A stretch of DNA of 31,948 nucleotides from an uncultured Duganella sp. (GCA_946482335.1 CAMLRG010000046.1:1-31948), one strand, 5' to 3'; shown: positions 17,145-25,079, numbered from the stretch's first letter. Notes: generated from the letters alone by a model not told the origin. Numbers and translations: made by a program.

Positions 17145-18157
17145 TGACGAATCGTAAGATCAGCGTGCTGGGCGCCGGCGCTTGGGGCACGGCTGTCGCC
17201 ATCGCCCTGGCGGCCCGCCATGACGTGGTGCTGTGGGGCCGCAATGCCGCCGCCATGGCCGACCTGGCTGCCGCCCGCGACAATATCCATTACCTGAAAG
17301 GCCACCCTTTCCCGCCCGCCCTGCAGGTGAGCGCCGACTTCGACGCTGCCGTGGCGCACGCCGGCCAGGATGGCTTGCTGATCGCCGCCTGCCCGGTGGC
17401 CGGCCTGCGGCCGCTGCTGCAGGCGCTGAAAGGCAAGGCGATCCCCAACATCGTCTGGCTGTGCAAGGGTTTTGAATACGAAACCGGCATGCTGCCGCAC
17501 CAGATCGTGCGCGAAGTGCTGGGCGACGGCGTGCCCGGCGGCGCCCTGTCGGGCCCCTCGTTCGCGCAGGAAGTGGCGAAGGGCTTGCCGTGCGCGCTGA
17601 CCATCGCCGCCACCGATGCCGCGCTGTGCGAGCTGGTGGTGGGCGTGCTGCACGGCGGTTCGGTGCGCGTCTATTCCAGCGACGACGTGGTCGGCGTGGA
17701 AGTGGGGGGCGCGGTGAAGAATGTGCTGGCCATCGCCACCGGCATCGCCGACGGCATGGGCCTGGGCATGAATGCGCGCGCGGCCCTGATCACGCGCGGC
17801 CTGGCCGAGATTACCCGCCTGGGCACGGCGCTCGGCGGCAATATCGAAACCTTCATGGGCTTGACCGGGATCGGCGACCTGATCCTGACTTGCACCGGCG
17901 ACCTGTCGCGCAACCGCCGCGTCGGCCTCGGCCTGGCACAAGGCAAGTCGCTGGAGGCCGTGGTCAGGGAACTGGGCCATGTGGCCGAAGGCGTGCCTTG
18001 CGCCAAGGCCGTGCGCGAGCTGTCGCGCCGCCTGGGCGTGGACATGCCGATCACCAATGCCGTCGCCAGCGTGCTGTTCGATGGCGTGCAGCCGGCGGAA
18101 CTGGTGCAAGGCTTGATGGCGCGCGACCCGCGTGCCGAGCAGGCGACGGGCAAGTAG
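17144..18157 (+). CDS. gpsA: NAD(P)-dependent glycerol-3-phosphate dehydrogenase
   Basis: Reduces dihydroxyacetone phosphate to sn-glycerol-3-phosphate for phospholipid synthesis. The 337-residue protein has the Rossmann motif GAGAWGTA (residues 10-17), [26 protein letters not shown] and the substrate domain with [15 protein letters not shown] (catalytic Lys in VKN). [18 protein letters not shown] and [12 protein letters not shown], both GpsA signatures, follow. The ATG at 17144 overlaps the preceding stop by one base. The gene ends in a hairpin shared with the convergent cupin gene. Confidence 0.97.
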   Translation: MTNRKISVLGAGAWGTAVAIALAARHDVVLWGRNAAAMADLAAARDNIHYLKGHPFPPALQVSADFDAAVAHAGQDGLLIAACPVAGLRPLLQALKGKAIPNIVWLCKGFEYETGMLPHQIVREVLGDGVPGGALSGPSFAQEVAKGLPCALTIAATDAALCELVVGVLHGGSVRVYSSDDVVGVEVGGAVKNVLAIATGIADGMGLGMNARAALITRGLAEITRLGTALGGNIETFMGLTGIGDLILTCTGDLSRNRRVGLGLAQGKSLEAVVRELGHVAEGVPCAKAVRELSRRLGVDMPITNAVASVLFDGVQPAELVQGLMARDPRAEQATGK

Positions 18158-18174
18158 CCGCGGCTGGCGGCTAC
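18154..18174. other. Hairpin joining the gpsA and cupin stop codons
   Basis: Perfect eight-base arms GTAGCCGC (18154-18161) and GCGGCTAC (18167-18174) enclose a five-base loop. The gpsA TAG (18155-18157) lies in the left arm and the cupin TAG (18173-18171, minus strand) in the right arm. There is no T run on either strand, so it is not a classic terminator; it may act as a bidirectional 3' end structure. Confidence 0.7.
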
Positions 18175-18503
18175 CCTGCCAGCACGATCGTCAGAAGCAA
18201 TAGCGAATCGGCGTTGGCGCGCAGGGCATGCGGCGCGCCGCCTTCCAGCTGCAGCAGTTCGCCGCCGCGCAGGATGGCGGTGCGGCCATGCGCGTCGAAG
18301 GCCACCTCGCCCTCCAGGCATTGCAGCGTGATCTGGCCGCGCACCGCATGTTCCGGCAGCGCGCGCCCGGCCGGCACCGTCATGCGGATCAGCTCCAGCT
18401 GCTCCGATTTCGCCAGTGCGATGGAAGAAAACTGCGACAAGCTTTCACCGGCCTCGCGGCCGACCCGGACCACTTGCCCGGACGATGCGTGTGGTAGCGC
18501 CAT
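18171..18503 (-). CDS. Small cupin-domain protein
   Basis: Single-domain cupin of 110 residues; function unknown. Cupin motif 1 is recognisable in MTVPAGRALPEHAVRGQITLQCLEGEV, though the usual metal-binding HxH is reduced (one His in PEHAV). Motif 2 is GGELLQLEGGAPHALRA with one His. With few metal ligands it may bind metal weakly or be a small-molecule-binding or regulatory cupin. The ATG at 18503 was chosen because AGGGAGGG lies just upstream; a longer reading starts at 18527. It is convergent with gpsA and upstream of nothing obvious; aqpZ is the next gene on the same strand. Confidence 0.75.
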   Translation of the reverse strand: MALPHASSGQVVRVGREAGESLSQFSSIALAKSEQLELIRMTVPAGRALPEHAVRGQITLQCLEGEVAFDAHGRTAILRGGELLQLEGGAPHALRANADSLLLLTIVLAG

Positions 18504-18548
18504 ATGCCCTCCCTGGATGGTTCCCATGATAGCAGCAGGCGCCCCGCG

Positions 18549-19238
18549 TCACCGTTGCGCGCTGCCGATGAAACGGTAGATGCCGGCGCCCAGCGCGGCG
18601 CCAACGATCGGCGCTACCCAGAACAGCCACAGCTGCGCCACCGCCCAGCCGCCCACGTAGAGCGCGACACCGGTGCTGCGTGCCGGGTTGACGGAAGTAT
18701 TGGTGACCGGAATCGAAATCAGGTGGATCAGGGTCAGGCACAGGCCGATGGCAAGCGGGGCGAAGCCGGCCGGCGCGCGCTGGTCGGTGGCGCCCAGGAT
18801 GACCACCAGGAACACGGCCGTCATCACCACTTCCGTCACCAGGGCGGCGACCAGGCTGTAGCCGCCCGGCGAATGCTCGCCGTAACCATTGGAGGCGAAG
18901 CCGGCCGCCACATCGAAACCGGCCTTGCCGCTGGCGATCAGGTACAGCACGGCGCCCGCAGCCAGGCCGCCCAGTACTTGCGCCACGATATAACCGGGCA
19001 AATCCTTGGCCGGGAAGCGCCCACCCAGCCACAGCCCGACCGACACCGCCGGGTTCAGGTGGCAACCCGAAATATGGCCGATGGCGTAGGCCATGGTCAG
19101 CACCGTCAGGCCGAAGGCCAGCGACACCCCGTGCAAGCCGATCCCCACGCCGGGAAAGGCGGCCGCCAGCACCGCGCTACCGCAGCCACCCAGCACCAGC
19201 CAGAACGTGCCAAAGAATTCCGCACCCAGTTTTTGCAT
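18549..19238 (-). CDS. aqpZ: Aquaporin Z, water channel
   Basis: Inner-membrane water channel with six transmembrane helices. The 229-residue protein (E. coli AqpZ 231) carries both NPA motifs: HLNPAVS (residues 62-64) and SVNPARS (184-186). The helix-5 His172 in [13 protein letters not shown] and the Arg after the second NPA form the narrow water-selective filter, so AqpZ rather than a glycerol facilitator. The start at 19238 was chosen because GGAGGT lies five bases before it; an upstream ATG at 19250 overlaps that ribosome site. It is divergent from the exported amidohydrolase at 19383, with a 144-base gap between them. Confidence 0.96.
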   Translation of the reverse strand: MQKLGAEFFGTFWLVLGGCGSAVLAAAFPGVGIGLHGVSLAFGLTVLTMAYAIGHISGCHLNPAVSVGLWLGGRFPAKDLPGYIVAQVLGGLAAGAVLYLIASGKAGFDVAAGFASNGYGEHSPGGYSLVAALVTEVVMTAVFLVVILGATDQRAPAGFAPLAIGLCLTLIHLISIPVTNTSVNPARSTGVALYVGGWAVAQLWLFWVAPIVGAALGAGIYRFIGSAQR

Positions 19239-19382
19239 CCTTACCTCCATGGACAGTTAGTAATTATGCAAACAGACTAGCGATAAATGGCGGATTTGAC
19301 AACGGTGCGCTGTGTTGCACTGCGGAACACATGGCGCCGCCAGCGTGTTACATTGCTGAACTTTCACCCTGATAGGAATGTT

Positions 19383-20693
19383 ATGCTGCCCTCCTTCACC
19401 CTGCGCGCCACCGTTGCGGCCGCCTTCAGCCTTGCCTGCGGCGCTGCCGCCGCCGCCCCGACCCTGATCCAGGCCGGCACCCTGCTGGACAAACCGGGCC
19501 AGGCGCCGCGCGGCAATTCGACCGTGGTGGTGGAAGACGGCAAGATCCAGGCCGTGCTGGATGGCTTCGTCGGCGCCGAGCGCTATCCGGGCGCCAAAAT
19601 CATTGACCTGCGCCAGCGCTTCGTGCTGCCGGGACTGATCGACAGCCACGTGCACCTGGTGTCCGACCGCGCCGGCACCGAGGGCGCCCTGGCCAACGTG
19701 ACCACCAGCCCAGCGGCCTGGGCCTTCGAAGCGGAGCAGAATGCGGGCAAGACACTGAATGCCGGCTTCACCACGGTGCGCAACCTGGGCGACAGCCGCG
19801 ACGGCATCACGCTGGCGTTGCGCGACGCGATCAACAAGGGCTGGGTCAAGGGGCCGCGCATCATCGATGCCGGCACCTCGATTTCCGCCACCTCCGGCCA
19901 TATGGATGGCCGCCTCGGTTATGCCGACTGGGTGCACGAAGGCATCCACACCGAGAATGTGTGCGACGGTCCGGAAGAGTGCCGCAAGGCGGTGCGCCTG
20001 CAAGTGGGCCGCGGCGTGGACGTGATCAAGATCGCCACCACCGGCGGCGTCAACAGCAAGATCGGCGCCGGCGTGGGCAAGCAGATGTTCGACGATGAAG
20101 CCAAGGCCCTGATCGAAACCGCCCACCTGTACGGGAAGAAGGTGGCCGTGCACGCGCACGGCAAGGATGGCGTGGACCTGGCGCTGGCGATGGGGGCCGA
20201 TTCGATCGAACACGGCACCCTGCTCGATGAAGGCAGCGTCAAGCTGTTCCTGAAGTCGGGCGCTTACTACGTGTCCACCATGTCGACCGTGAACGGGTAC
20301 AAGGAACGCCTGGCCGGCAATCCCAACGCCTACGAGCCGGCCGTGCTGGAAAAGATCAAATGGCGCATCGGCATCACCGGCAAATCGTTCCGGCTGGCGC
20401 ACAAGAGCGGCGTGAAGATTGCCTTTGGCACCGATGCGGGCGTGTCCAAGCATGGCCGCAATGCCGATGAATTCGAATACATGGTCGAGTTCGGCATGAC
20501 CCCGGCCGAGGCCATCAAGGCGGCCACCGTCAACGCTGCCGATCTGCTGGGCGTCTCGGCGGTGGCCGGCACGCTGGAAGCGGGCAAGGCGGCCGACATC
20601 ATCGCCGTCAGCGGCGATCCGCTGAAGGATGTGAAAGTCCTCAAGCAAGTGCCGTTCGTGATGGCGGCCGGCAAGGTCTTCAAGCAGGAATGA
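19383..20693 (+). CDS. Exported imidazolonepropionase-like amidohydrolase (possible Xaa-Pro dipeptidase type)
   Basis: Periplasmic metal-dependent hydrolase of 436 residues; substrate unknown, with members of this subgroup acting on Xaa-Pro or other dipeptides. It has a signal peptide (LRATVAAAFSLACGAAAAAP). Metal and catalytic motifs are complete: VLPGLIDSHVHLVSD (HxH), VIKIATTGG (Lys), AVHAHGKDG, SIEHGTLLD and FGTDAGV (Asp). A GhxNAAxLLGV-like helix and LEAGKAADIIAVSGDPL close the barrel. AGGAA precedes the ATG. The gene is monocistronic, ended by a strong terminator. It is shorter than the other exported amidohydrolase at 8610-10745 and lacks that protein's N-terminal domain. Confidence 0.88.
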   Translation: MLPSFTLRATVAAAFSLACGAAAAAPTLIQAGTLLDKPGQAPRGNSTVVVEDGKIQAVLDGFVGAERYPGAKIIDLRQRFVLPGLIDSHVHLVSDRAGTEGALANVTTSPAAWAFEAEQNAGKTLNAGFTTVRNLGDSRDGITLALRDAINKGWVKGPRIIDAGTSISATSGHMDGRLGYADWVHEGIHTENVCDGPEECRKAVRLQVGRGVDVIKIATTGGVNSKIGAGVGKQMFDDEAKALIETAHLYGKKVAVHAHGKDGVDLALAMGADSIEHGTLLDEGSVKLFLKSGAYYVSTMSTVNGYKERLAGNPNAYEPAVLEKIKWRIGITGKSFRLAHKSGVKIAFGTDAGVSKHGRNADEFEYMVEFGMTPAEAIKAATVNAADLLGVSAVAGTLEAGKAADIIAVSGDPLKDVKVLKQVPFVMAAGKVFKQE

Positions 20694-20703
20694 TTTCCGG
20701 CAC

Positions 20704-20729
20704 GGGGCGCCCGCGGGCGCCCCTTTTTT
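20704..20729 (+). terminator. Rho-independent terminator after the amidohydrolase
   Basis: Arms GGGGCGCC and GGCGCCCC (20704-20711 and 20716-20723) enclose CGCG and are followed directly by six T residues (20724-20729). A canonical intrinsic terminator, ten bases past the stop codon. Confidence 0.95.
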
Positions 20730-20760
20730 CGCGACAAATCGCTTGCGTTACCGAAGTGAT

Positions 20761-20778
20761 TGCAATAAAGTCATTGCA
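20761..20778 (+). promoter_or_regulatory. Inverted repeat at the hxlR start, possible operator
   Basis: TGCAAT (20761-20766) and ATTGCA (20773-20778) flank six bases and run into the A of the ATG. No ribosome binding site is seen. A possible -10 (TAAAGT, 20767-20772) would place the transcript start at or next to the ATG. This could be an autoregulatory operator on a leaderless or near-leaderless message; weak evidence. Confidence 0.35.
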
Positions 20779-21272
20779 TGACCAAGCACTCCTTCGCTGA
20801 AAAGAACTGCCCCATCGCCCAGACCCTGGAACAGGTCGGCGAGTGGTGGACCTTCGTCATCCTGCGCAATGCGTTTTGCGGCATGAGCCGCTTCCAGGAC
20901 TTCCAGCGCCACCTGGGCATCAGCACCAGCATCCTGGCGCGGCGCCTGGAAAAGCTGGTGGAGAACGGCATCCTGCTGCGCCAGCCATCCACGGACGATG
21001 CGCGCATCGTGCACTACCGGCTGACGGCCAAGGGCCGTTCGCTCTACCCGATCCTGGCCGCGATGACGCTTTGGGGCGAACAGTGGGCGCCCCACCCGGC
21101 TGGCCCGCGCCTCACGCTGGTGGAAAAGGCCACCGGGCAGCCGGTGGCGGGTGTCGCCATCCTGGCCGCCGATGGGCGCCCGCTCGAACCCGAACAAATC
21201 GATACGGTGGCCGGCCCCGGCGCCGATGACAAGACGCACGAACTGGTGCGCACCAGAGAGGAGACCGCATGA
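20778..21272 (+). CDS. HxlR-family transcriptional regulator
   Basis: Winged-helix DNA-binding regulator of 164 residues. The HxlR signature is clear: CPIAQTLEQVGEWWTFVILRNAF, FQDFQRHLGISTSILARRLEKL (region) and GILLRQPSTDDARIVHYRLTAKGRSL. Cys11 lies at the N-terminal position where some HxlR proteins sense thiol stress. The C-terminal 50 residues are a variable tail. The stop overlaps the start of the acyl-CoA ligase (ATGA), so regulator and enzyme are co-translated and the ligase is the likely target along with hxlR itself. A strong terminator upstream isolates the unit from the preceding gene. Confidence 0.93.
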   Translation: MTKHSFAEKNCPIAQTLEQVGEWWTFVILRNAFCGMSRFQDFQRHLGISTSILARRLEKLVENGILLRQPSTDDARIVHYRLTAKGRSLYPILAAMTLWGEQWAPHPAGPRLTLVEKATGQPVAGVAILAADGRPLEPEQIDTVAGPGADDKTHELVRTREETA

Positions 21273-22957
21273 ACCCTGAAAAAGTCTGGCTCAAATCCTA
21301 CCCGAATGGCGTCCCCGCCACCATCGATCCAGACCTGTACAGTTCCCTGCCCAAGCTGCTGGAAGAGTCGTTCTCCCGCTTTGCCGAACGCAAGGCTTAC
21401 GCCTGCATGGGCAGCACCATGCGCTACCGCGAATGGGACCATCATTCGCGCGACCTGGCGGCCTGGCTGCAATCGCGCGGCCTGGGCAAAGGTTCGCACG
21501 TGGCGGTGATGATGCCCAATGTGCTGCAATATCCGATCGTGGTGGCGGCCGTGCTGCGCGCGGGCGGCACGGTGATCAACGTCAATCCGCTCTACACTGC
21601 GCGCGAACTGGAACACCAGTTGAGCGATTCCGGCGCCGAGACCATCTTCATCCTGGAGAACTTCGCCACCACGCTGGAGAAAGTGCTGCCGCGCACGCGC
21701 ATCAAGCACATCGTCGTTGCCGGCATCGGCGACATGCTGGGCTTCGCCAAGGGACCGCTGGTCAATTACGTGGTACGCAAGGTCAGGAAGCTGGTGCCGG
21801 CGTTCAGCCTGCCCGATGCGGTGCCGTTCCGCGCCGCGTTGCGCGCCGGCGCGCGTGCGCCGCTGCATCAGCCGGACGTCGGCCATGACGATATCGCCTT
21901 CCTGCAGTACACCGGCGGCACCACCGGCCTGTCGAAAGGCGCCGCCCTGACCCACCGCAACGTCATCGCCAACATGCTGCAGAACGACGCGTGGGCCGGG
22001 CCGGCACTGTTCCAGGCGGGCGACGGCAGGCAAGTGGTGACGGTGTGCGCGCTGCCGCTGTACCACATCCTGGCGCTGAATGCCTGCATGCTGATGGGCG
22101 CACGCTGGGGCGCCATGAACCTGCTGGTGCCGAATCCGCGCGATATGGCGGGCTTCGTCAAGGAGCTGGCGAAGTACCGCGTCAACTTCTTCCCCGGCGT
22201 GAACACCTTGTTCAACGCCCTGCTGAACCAGCCGGGCCTGGAGCGGGTGGACTTTTCCGGGCTGCGCATCACGCTCGGCGGCGGCATGGCCGTGCAGCAG
22301 TCGGTCAGCGAGCGCTGGATGGCCTTGACCGGCAGCCCGATCCTGGAAGGTTACGGCTTGTCGGAGACGTCGCCGACGGCCACCTTGTGCCGTCCTGACC
22401 AGCAAGGCTTCAGCGGCACCATCGGCTTGCCGGTTCCTTCCACCGAGGTGGCGATCCTCGACGACCATGGCGAGCCGCTGCCGTTTGGCCAGCCCGGCGA
22501 GATCGCCATCCGCGGCCCGCAGGTGATGGCCGGCTACTGGCGGCGGCCAAGCGAGACGGCCAGCGTCATGACACCGTCCGGCTACTTCAAGTCGGGCGAT
22601 ATCGGCATCATGGATGAACAAGGCTATGTGCGCATCGTCGACCGCAAGAAGGACATGATCCTGGTCTCCGGCTTCAACGTCTACCCGACCGAAGTCGAAT
22701 GTGTGGTGGCAGCCCATCCGAAAGTGCTCGAATGCGCCTGCGTCGGCGTACCGGATGCCGGCTCCGGCGAAGCCGTCAAGCTGTTCGTCGTGCGCAAGGA
22801 CCCGTCGCTGACCAGCGAACAGCTGATGGACTTCTGCAAACAGCAGCTGACTGCTTACAAGAAGCCGAAGCACATCGAATTCCGCGATGCGCTGCCCAAG
22901 TCCAACGTCGGCAAGATCCTGCGCCGCGAATTGCGGGAGGAAAAGGCGGCGGCGTAG
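21269..22957 (+). CDS. Long-chain fatty acid-CoA ligase, FadD-like
   Basis: AMP-forming acyl-CoA synthetase that activates fatty acids through an acyl-adenylate. The 562-residue length equals E. coli FadD (561). Motifs: P-loop LQYTGGTTGLSKGAALTHRN (about residues 209-228), GYGLSETSP, YFKSGDIG, the hinge VDRKKDMILVSGFNVYPTEVE and the C-terminal catalytic Lys in PKSNVGKILRREL. The Phe/Asn-rich linker and length favour a medium- or long-chain substrate. Translation is coupled to the HxlR regulator. Confidence 0.92.
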   Translation: MNPEKVWLKSYPNGVPATIDPDLYSSLPKLLEESFSRFAERKAYACMGSTMRYREWDHHSRDLAAWLQSRGLGKGSHVAVMMPNVLQYPIVVAAVLRAGGTVINVNPLYTARELEHQLSDSGAETIFILENFATTLEKVLPRTRIKHIVVAGIGDMLGFAKGPLVNYVVRKVRKLVPAFSLPDAVPFRAALRAGARAPLHQPDVGHDDIAFLQYTGGTTGLSKGAALTHRNVIANMLQNDAWAGPALFQAGDGRQVVTVCALPLYHILALNACMLMGARWGAMNLLVPNPRDMAGFVKELAKYRVNFFPGVNTLFNALLNQPGLERVDFSGLRITLGGGMAVQQSVSERWMALTGSPILEGYGLSETSPTATLCRPDQQGFSGTIGLPVPSTEVAILDDHGEPLPFGQPGEIAIRGPQVMAGYWRRPSETASVMTPSGYFKSGDIGIMDEQGYVRIVDRKKDMILVSGFNVYPTEVECVVAAHPKVLECACVGVPDAGSGEAVKLFVVRKDPSLTSEQLMDFCKQQLTAYKKPKHIEFRDALPKSNVGKILRRELREEKAAA

Positions 22958-23018
22958 TTTTCCTCGTACAATCCATCGCAGGGGTACCACAATCGCGAAC
23001 GAGGAACAGGCAAAAACG

Positions 23019-23783
23019 ATGATATTTGTATGGGGCAAGAAGCCGGTCTACACCCACGCCGGCTACGTCGCCGACTACTGCCCCGTGTGCCGTGCGACGC
23101 GCGCGTTCGCTGTGCAGCGCATCGGGATGGCCTGGCACCTGTGGTACATCACCGTGTCGAAAGGGGAGCTGGCGGGATACCAGCGCACCTGCTGCGATTG
23201 CGGTACGGTGCTGCCGATGGAGGCGGGACATTACACGCGGCTGAGCGCCGAACAGCTGCCGCTGGTGCAGCTGGAACAGACCACCAATCCGCATTTGTCG
23301 ATCCGCCACGCCGACGCACTGGCCGCCGCCGCCCGCATCCGCGAGGCGCCTTTGCTGCTCGACGAATCGGAGCGCCGCCGCCAGATCGATGCCGCCTTGC
23401 GCCTGCAGGCCGACGCGCTGGACGAATACGAGGCGGCGACACACCTGGACCGGGAAGTGTGGTGGTCGATCGGCGGCGCGTTCGCCTTCTGCGCCGTGGT
23501 GCTTGCCGCCCTGCGCCAGCAGGCGCCGGAAAACATGGATACCGGCTTTGTCATTGCCTTTTTCCTCGGCCTGGGCGCAGTGGCCTGGCAGTTGAGCCAG
23601 ATGGGCGAACGCTTCCTGCAGCGCGAGCTGTTGCCGAAGCTGGTGCGTTCGCTGGCGCCGCTGCAACCGCGCCCGGCGGAACTGGATGAAGCGTTCGAAC
23701 GCTTGCGCGCGCAAGGCCGCAAGCTGGCGCGGCGGCTGGACAGCACGCGCTTGCAGCAAGCCCTTGCCCAGCCGCGCGGCTAA
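23019..23783 (+). CDS. Zinc-ribbon membrane protein of unknown function
   Basis: I do not recognise this family. The 254-residue protein has an N-terminal treble-clef or zinc-ribbon pattern: YCPVC at about residues 21-25 and CCDCG at about 56-60. An acidic/Arg-rich helical stretch follows (about 85-145), then two transmembrane helices (WWSIGGAFAFCAVVLAAL and TGFVIAFFLGLGAVAWQL) and a basic C-terminal helix. The ATG at 23019 follows GAGGAACAGG. Its partner is unknown; the neighbouring minus-strand gene is convergent and unrelated. Confidence 0.75.
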   Translation: MIFVWGKKPVYTHAGYVADYCPVCRATRAFAVQRIGMAWHLWYITVSKGELAGYQRTCCDCGTVLPMEAGHYTRLSAEQLPLVQLEQTTNPHLSIRHADALAAAARIREAPLLLDESERRRQIDAALRLQADALDEYEAATHLDREVWWSIGGAFAFCAVVLAALRQQAPENMDTGFVIAFFLGLGAVAWQLSQMGERFLQRELLPKLVRSLAPLQPRPAELDEAFERLRAQGRKLARRLDSTRLQQALAQPRG

Positions 23784-23798
23784 CGCCGCCAAGCGCCC

Positions 23799-24176
23799 CT
23801 ACGCCAGCGCCAGCGCATCGAGCAAGTGCTCGAGCTGCCCCAGGCGGGCTTCCAGTTCCTCCCGTTGCGGCGCGCGGCCGCCCATGCCGTGGAATGCCGT
23901 GTCATGCAGCAGCGCGTTGCGGAATTCCGCCAACTTGCGGGCCTCGCGCAGCAGCGCCAGCACATGCTCGCTGGCCGAAGGCGCCTGCTGTTTCAGGCCG
24001 GCCTTGATGCGGTCAAGGCGTTTGCCGAAGGTGAGTTTGCGCGTGTCGTCGGTGCCGATCTGGCGCGCGCACAGTATGAAGACGTGGGCTTCCAGCCGGG
24101 AGAATTCATGGATGAAGCTCCCCAGCAGCAGCTTCCATTGCTGGTCCGGCGTCAGGTTGGGCGTCATGCCGCCCAT
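23799..24176 (-). CDS. Small HEPN-like helical protein
   Basis: Predicted all-alpha cytoplasmic protein of 125 residues. Near the C-terminus it contains EFRNALLHD, the RNxxxH pattern that marks HEPN-domain ribonucleases and nucleotidyl-binding proteins. A second helix (FIHEFSRLEAHVFILCARQIG) precedes it, as in HEPN four-helix bundles. No nucleotidyltransferase (MNT) antitoxin gene is adjacent, so a toxin-antitoxin pair is not shown. A second in-frame ATG three codons in is an alternative start. It is divergent from the OhrR-like regulator (58-base gap) and convergent with the zinc-ribbon gene. Confidence 0.65.
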   Translation of the reverse strand: MGGMTPNLTPDQQWKLLLGSFIHEFSRLEAHVFILCARQIGTDDTRKLTFGKRLDRIKAGLKQQAPSASEHVLALLREARKLAEFRNALLHDTAFHGMGGRAPQREELEARLGQLEHLLDALALA

Positions 24177-24222
24177 TCTACGCCGGGCGATAGGCCCGAT
24201 TCTGAACTAATCGCATCCGATA

Positions 24223-24242
24223 TATAATGTCCCGATGGACAT
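24223..24242 (+). promoter_or_regulatory. -10 box and dyad at the start of the OhrR-like gene
   Basis: A perfect TATAAT (24223-24228) ends six bases before the ATG at 24235, which places the expected transcription start at the ATG itself. There is no ribosome binding site, so the message is probably leaderless. ATGTCC (24227-24232) and GGACAT (24237-24242) form a perfect dyad around CGAT, overlapping both the -10 and the start codon, as an autorepressor operator would. The -35 is weak (TTCTGA, 17-base spacer). Confidence 0.6.
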
Positions 24243-24678
24243 CAGCAACCTGAAACTCTCCCAATACCTGTGCTTCACCGTGTATTCGGCCAACTTGGCG
24301 CTCGGCAAGGCGTACAAGCCCCTGCTCGACAGCCTGGGGCTGACCTACACCCAATACATCACCATCATTGCGCTGTGGGAAGAGAACAACCAGACGGTCA
24401 GCAGCCTGGGCGAAAAGCTGTTTCTCGAATCGAATACGCTGACGCCGATCCTGAAGAAGCTGGAAGCCATGGGCTATGTGACGCGCCAGCGCGACCCGGC
24501 CGACGAGCGCCAGGTGCGCATCAGCCTCACGCCCGCCGGCCACCAGTTGCGCGAAAGCGCCTTCGATAAGAACCTGTTCATGGAAATGGGCCTGGCCGAC
24601 GACGAAATCGGCCCCTTGCAGGAAACCATCGCCCGCATGCGCGACAACCTGCTGAAATCCGTCAAAGAGCGCGGCTAG
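24235..24678 (+). CDS. OhrR-like MarR-family regulator
   Basis: Winged-helix repressor of 147 residues. The N-terminus LCFTVYSANLALGKAYKPLLD followed by LGLTYTQY matches OhrR, in which the Cys (Cys13 here) is oxidised by organic peroxides and two Tyr residues stabilise the reduced form. The recognition segment reads SLGEKLFLESNTLTPILKKLE, and the wing is RDPADERQVRISLTPAG. No ohr peroxidase gene lies in the window. The next gene on the same strand is bufA1, 131 bases away, so a role in bufferin-cluster control is possible but unproven. The start codon probably coincides with the transcript start. Confidence 0.9.
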   Translation: MDISNLKLSQYLCFTVYSANLALGKAYKPLLDSLGLTYTQYITIIALWEENNQTVSSLGEKLFLESNTLTPILKKLEAMGYVTRQRDPADERQVRISLTPAGHQLRESAFDKNLFMEMGLADDEIGPLQETIARMRDNLLKSVKERG

Positions 24679-24685
24679 ACATTTT

Positions 24686-24762
24686 TGTATCCCAGTGTAT
24701 CTGGCGCGATGCCGGATACATAAGCTGGCATTACCGCCCACGCCGCCGACACAAGCGATACA
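24686..24762 (+). promoter_or_regulatory. Cluster of TGTATC elements upstream of the bufferin genes
   Basis: TGTATC occurs at 24686 and 24696 and its complement GATACA at 24715 and 24757, four hexamers in 77 bases. The inner pair extends to ten-base arms, TGTATCTGGC (24696-24705) and GCCGGATACA (24711-24720), matching at nine of ten positions around GCGAT. The first two are one helical turn apart. No T run follows, so operator rather than terminator. The likely binder is unknown; the OhrR-like protein or an ECF sigma factor are candidates. Confidence 0.55.
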
Positions 24763-24809
24763 CACTGCCCCCGTAATCTGGTCACACCTTAACCAAGGAG
24801 ACCACGATT

Positions 24810-25079
24810 ATGAAAACCACTTACGCAGGACTGGCAGCAACCCTCGCCATCGCATTGTGCGCAGCATCCGCCGCGCAGGCAGAACCCAAGAAGGAAACCG
24901 AGAAGTGCTATGGCGTGGCGAAAGCCGGCCATAACGACTGTGCAGCCGGTCCCGGCACTTCGTGCGCAGGCACTTCCAAGACCGATTACCAGGGCGATGC
25001 CTGGACGCTGGTCGAAAAAGGCACCTGCACCACGATCAAGACTCCCAAGGGCTACGGCTCGCTGACGGCGAAGAAATGA
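24810..25079 (+). CDS. bufA1: Bufferin precursor, DUF2282 type (BufA1)
   Basis: Small exported RiPP precursor of 89 residues. Signal peptide [24 protein letters not shown] precedes a mature part with four Cys (33, 44, 52, 73) in the DUF2282 pattern: [29 protein letters not shown]. In characterised bufferins, Cys residues of such precursors are converted by the MNIO enzyme to thiooxazole heterocycles that bind copper in the periplasm; that is family knowledge, not visible here. CAAGGAGACCA supplies a strong ribosome site. The stop overlaps the next start (ATGA). It is the first gene of the cluster. Confidence 0.88.
   Translation: MKTTYAGLAATLAIALCAASAAQAEPKKETEKCYGVAKAGHNDCAAGPGTSCAGTSKTDYQGDAWTLVEKGTCTTIKTPKGYGSLTAKK

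Noticed and set aside
21044..23038. Long minus-strand open frame opposite the acyl-CoA ligase
   Set aside because: The ligase on the plus strand has all AMP-binding motifs; the antisense product has none.
23799..24678. HEPN protein and OhrR-like regulator as a toxin-antitoxin pair
   Set aside because: They are divergent, the regulator is a typical thiol-sensing MarR protein, and nothing links it to neutralising a HEPN RNase.
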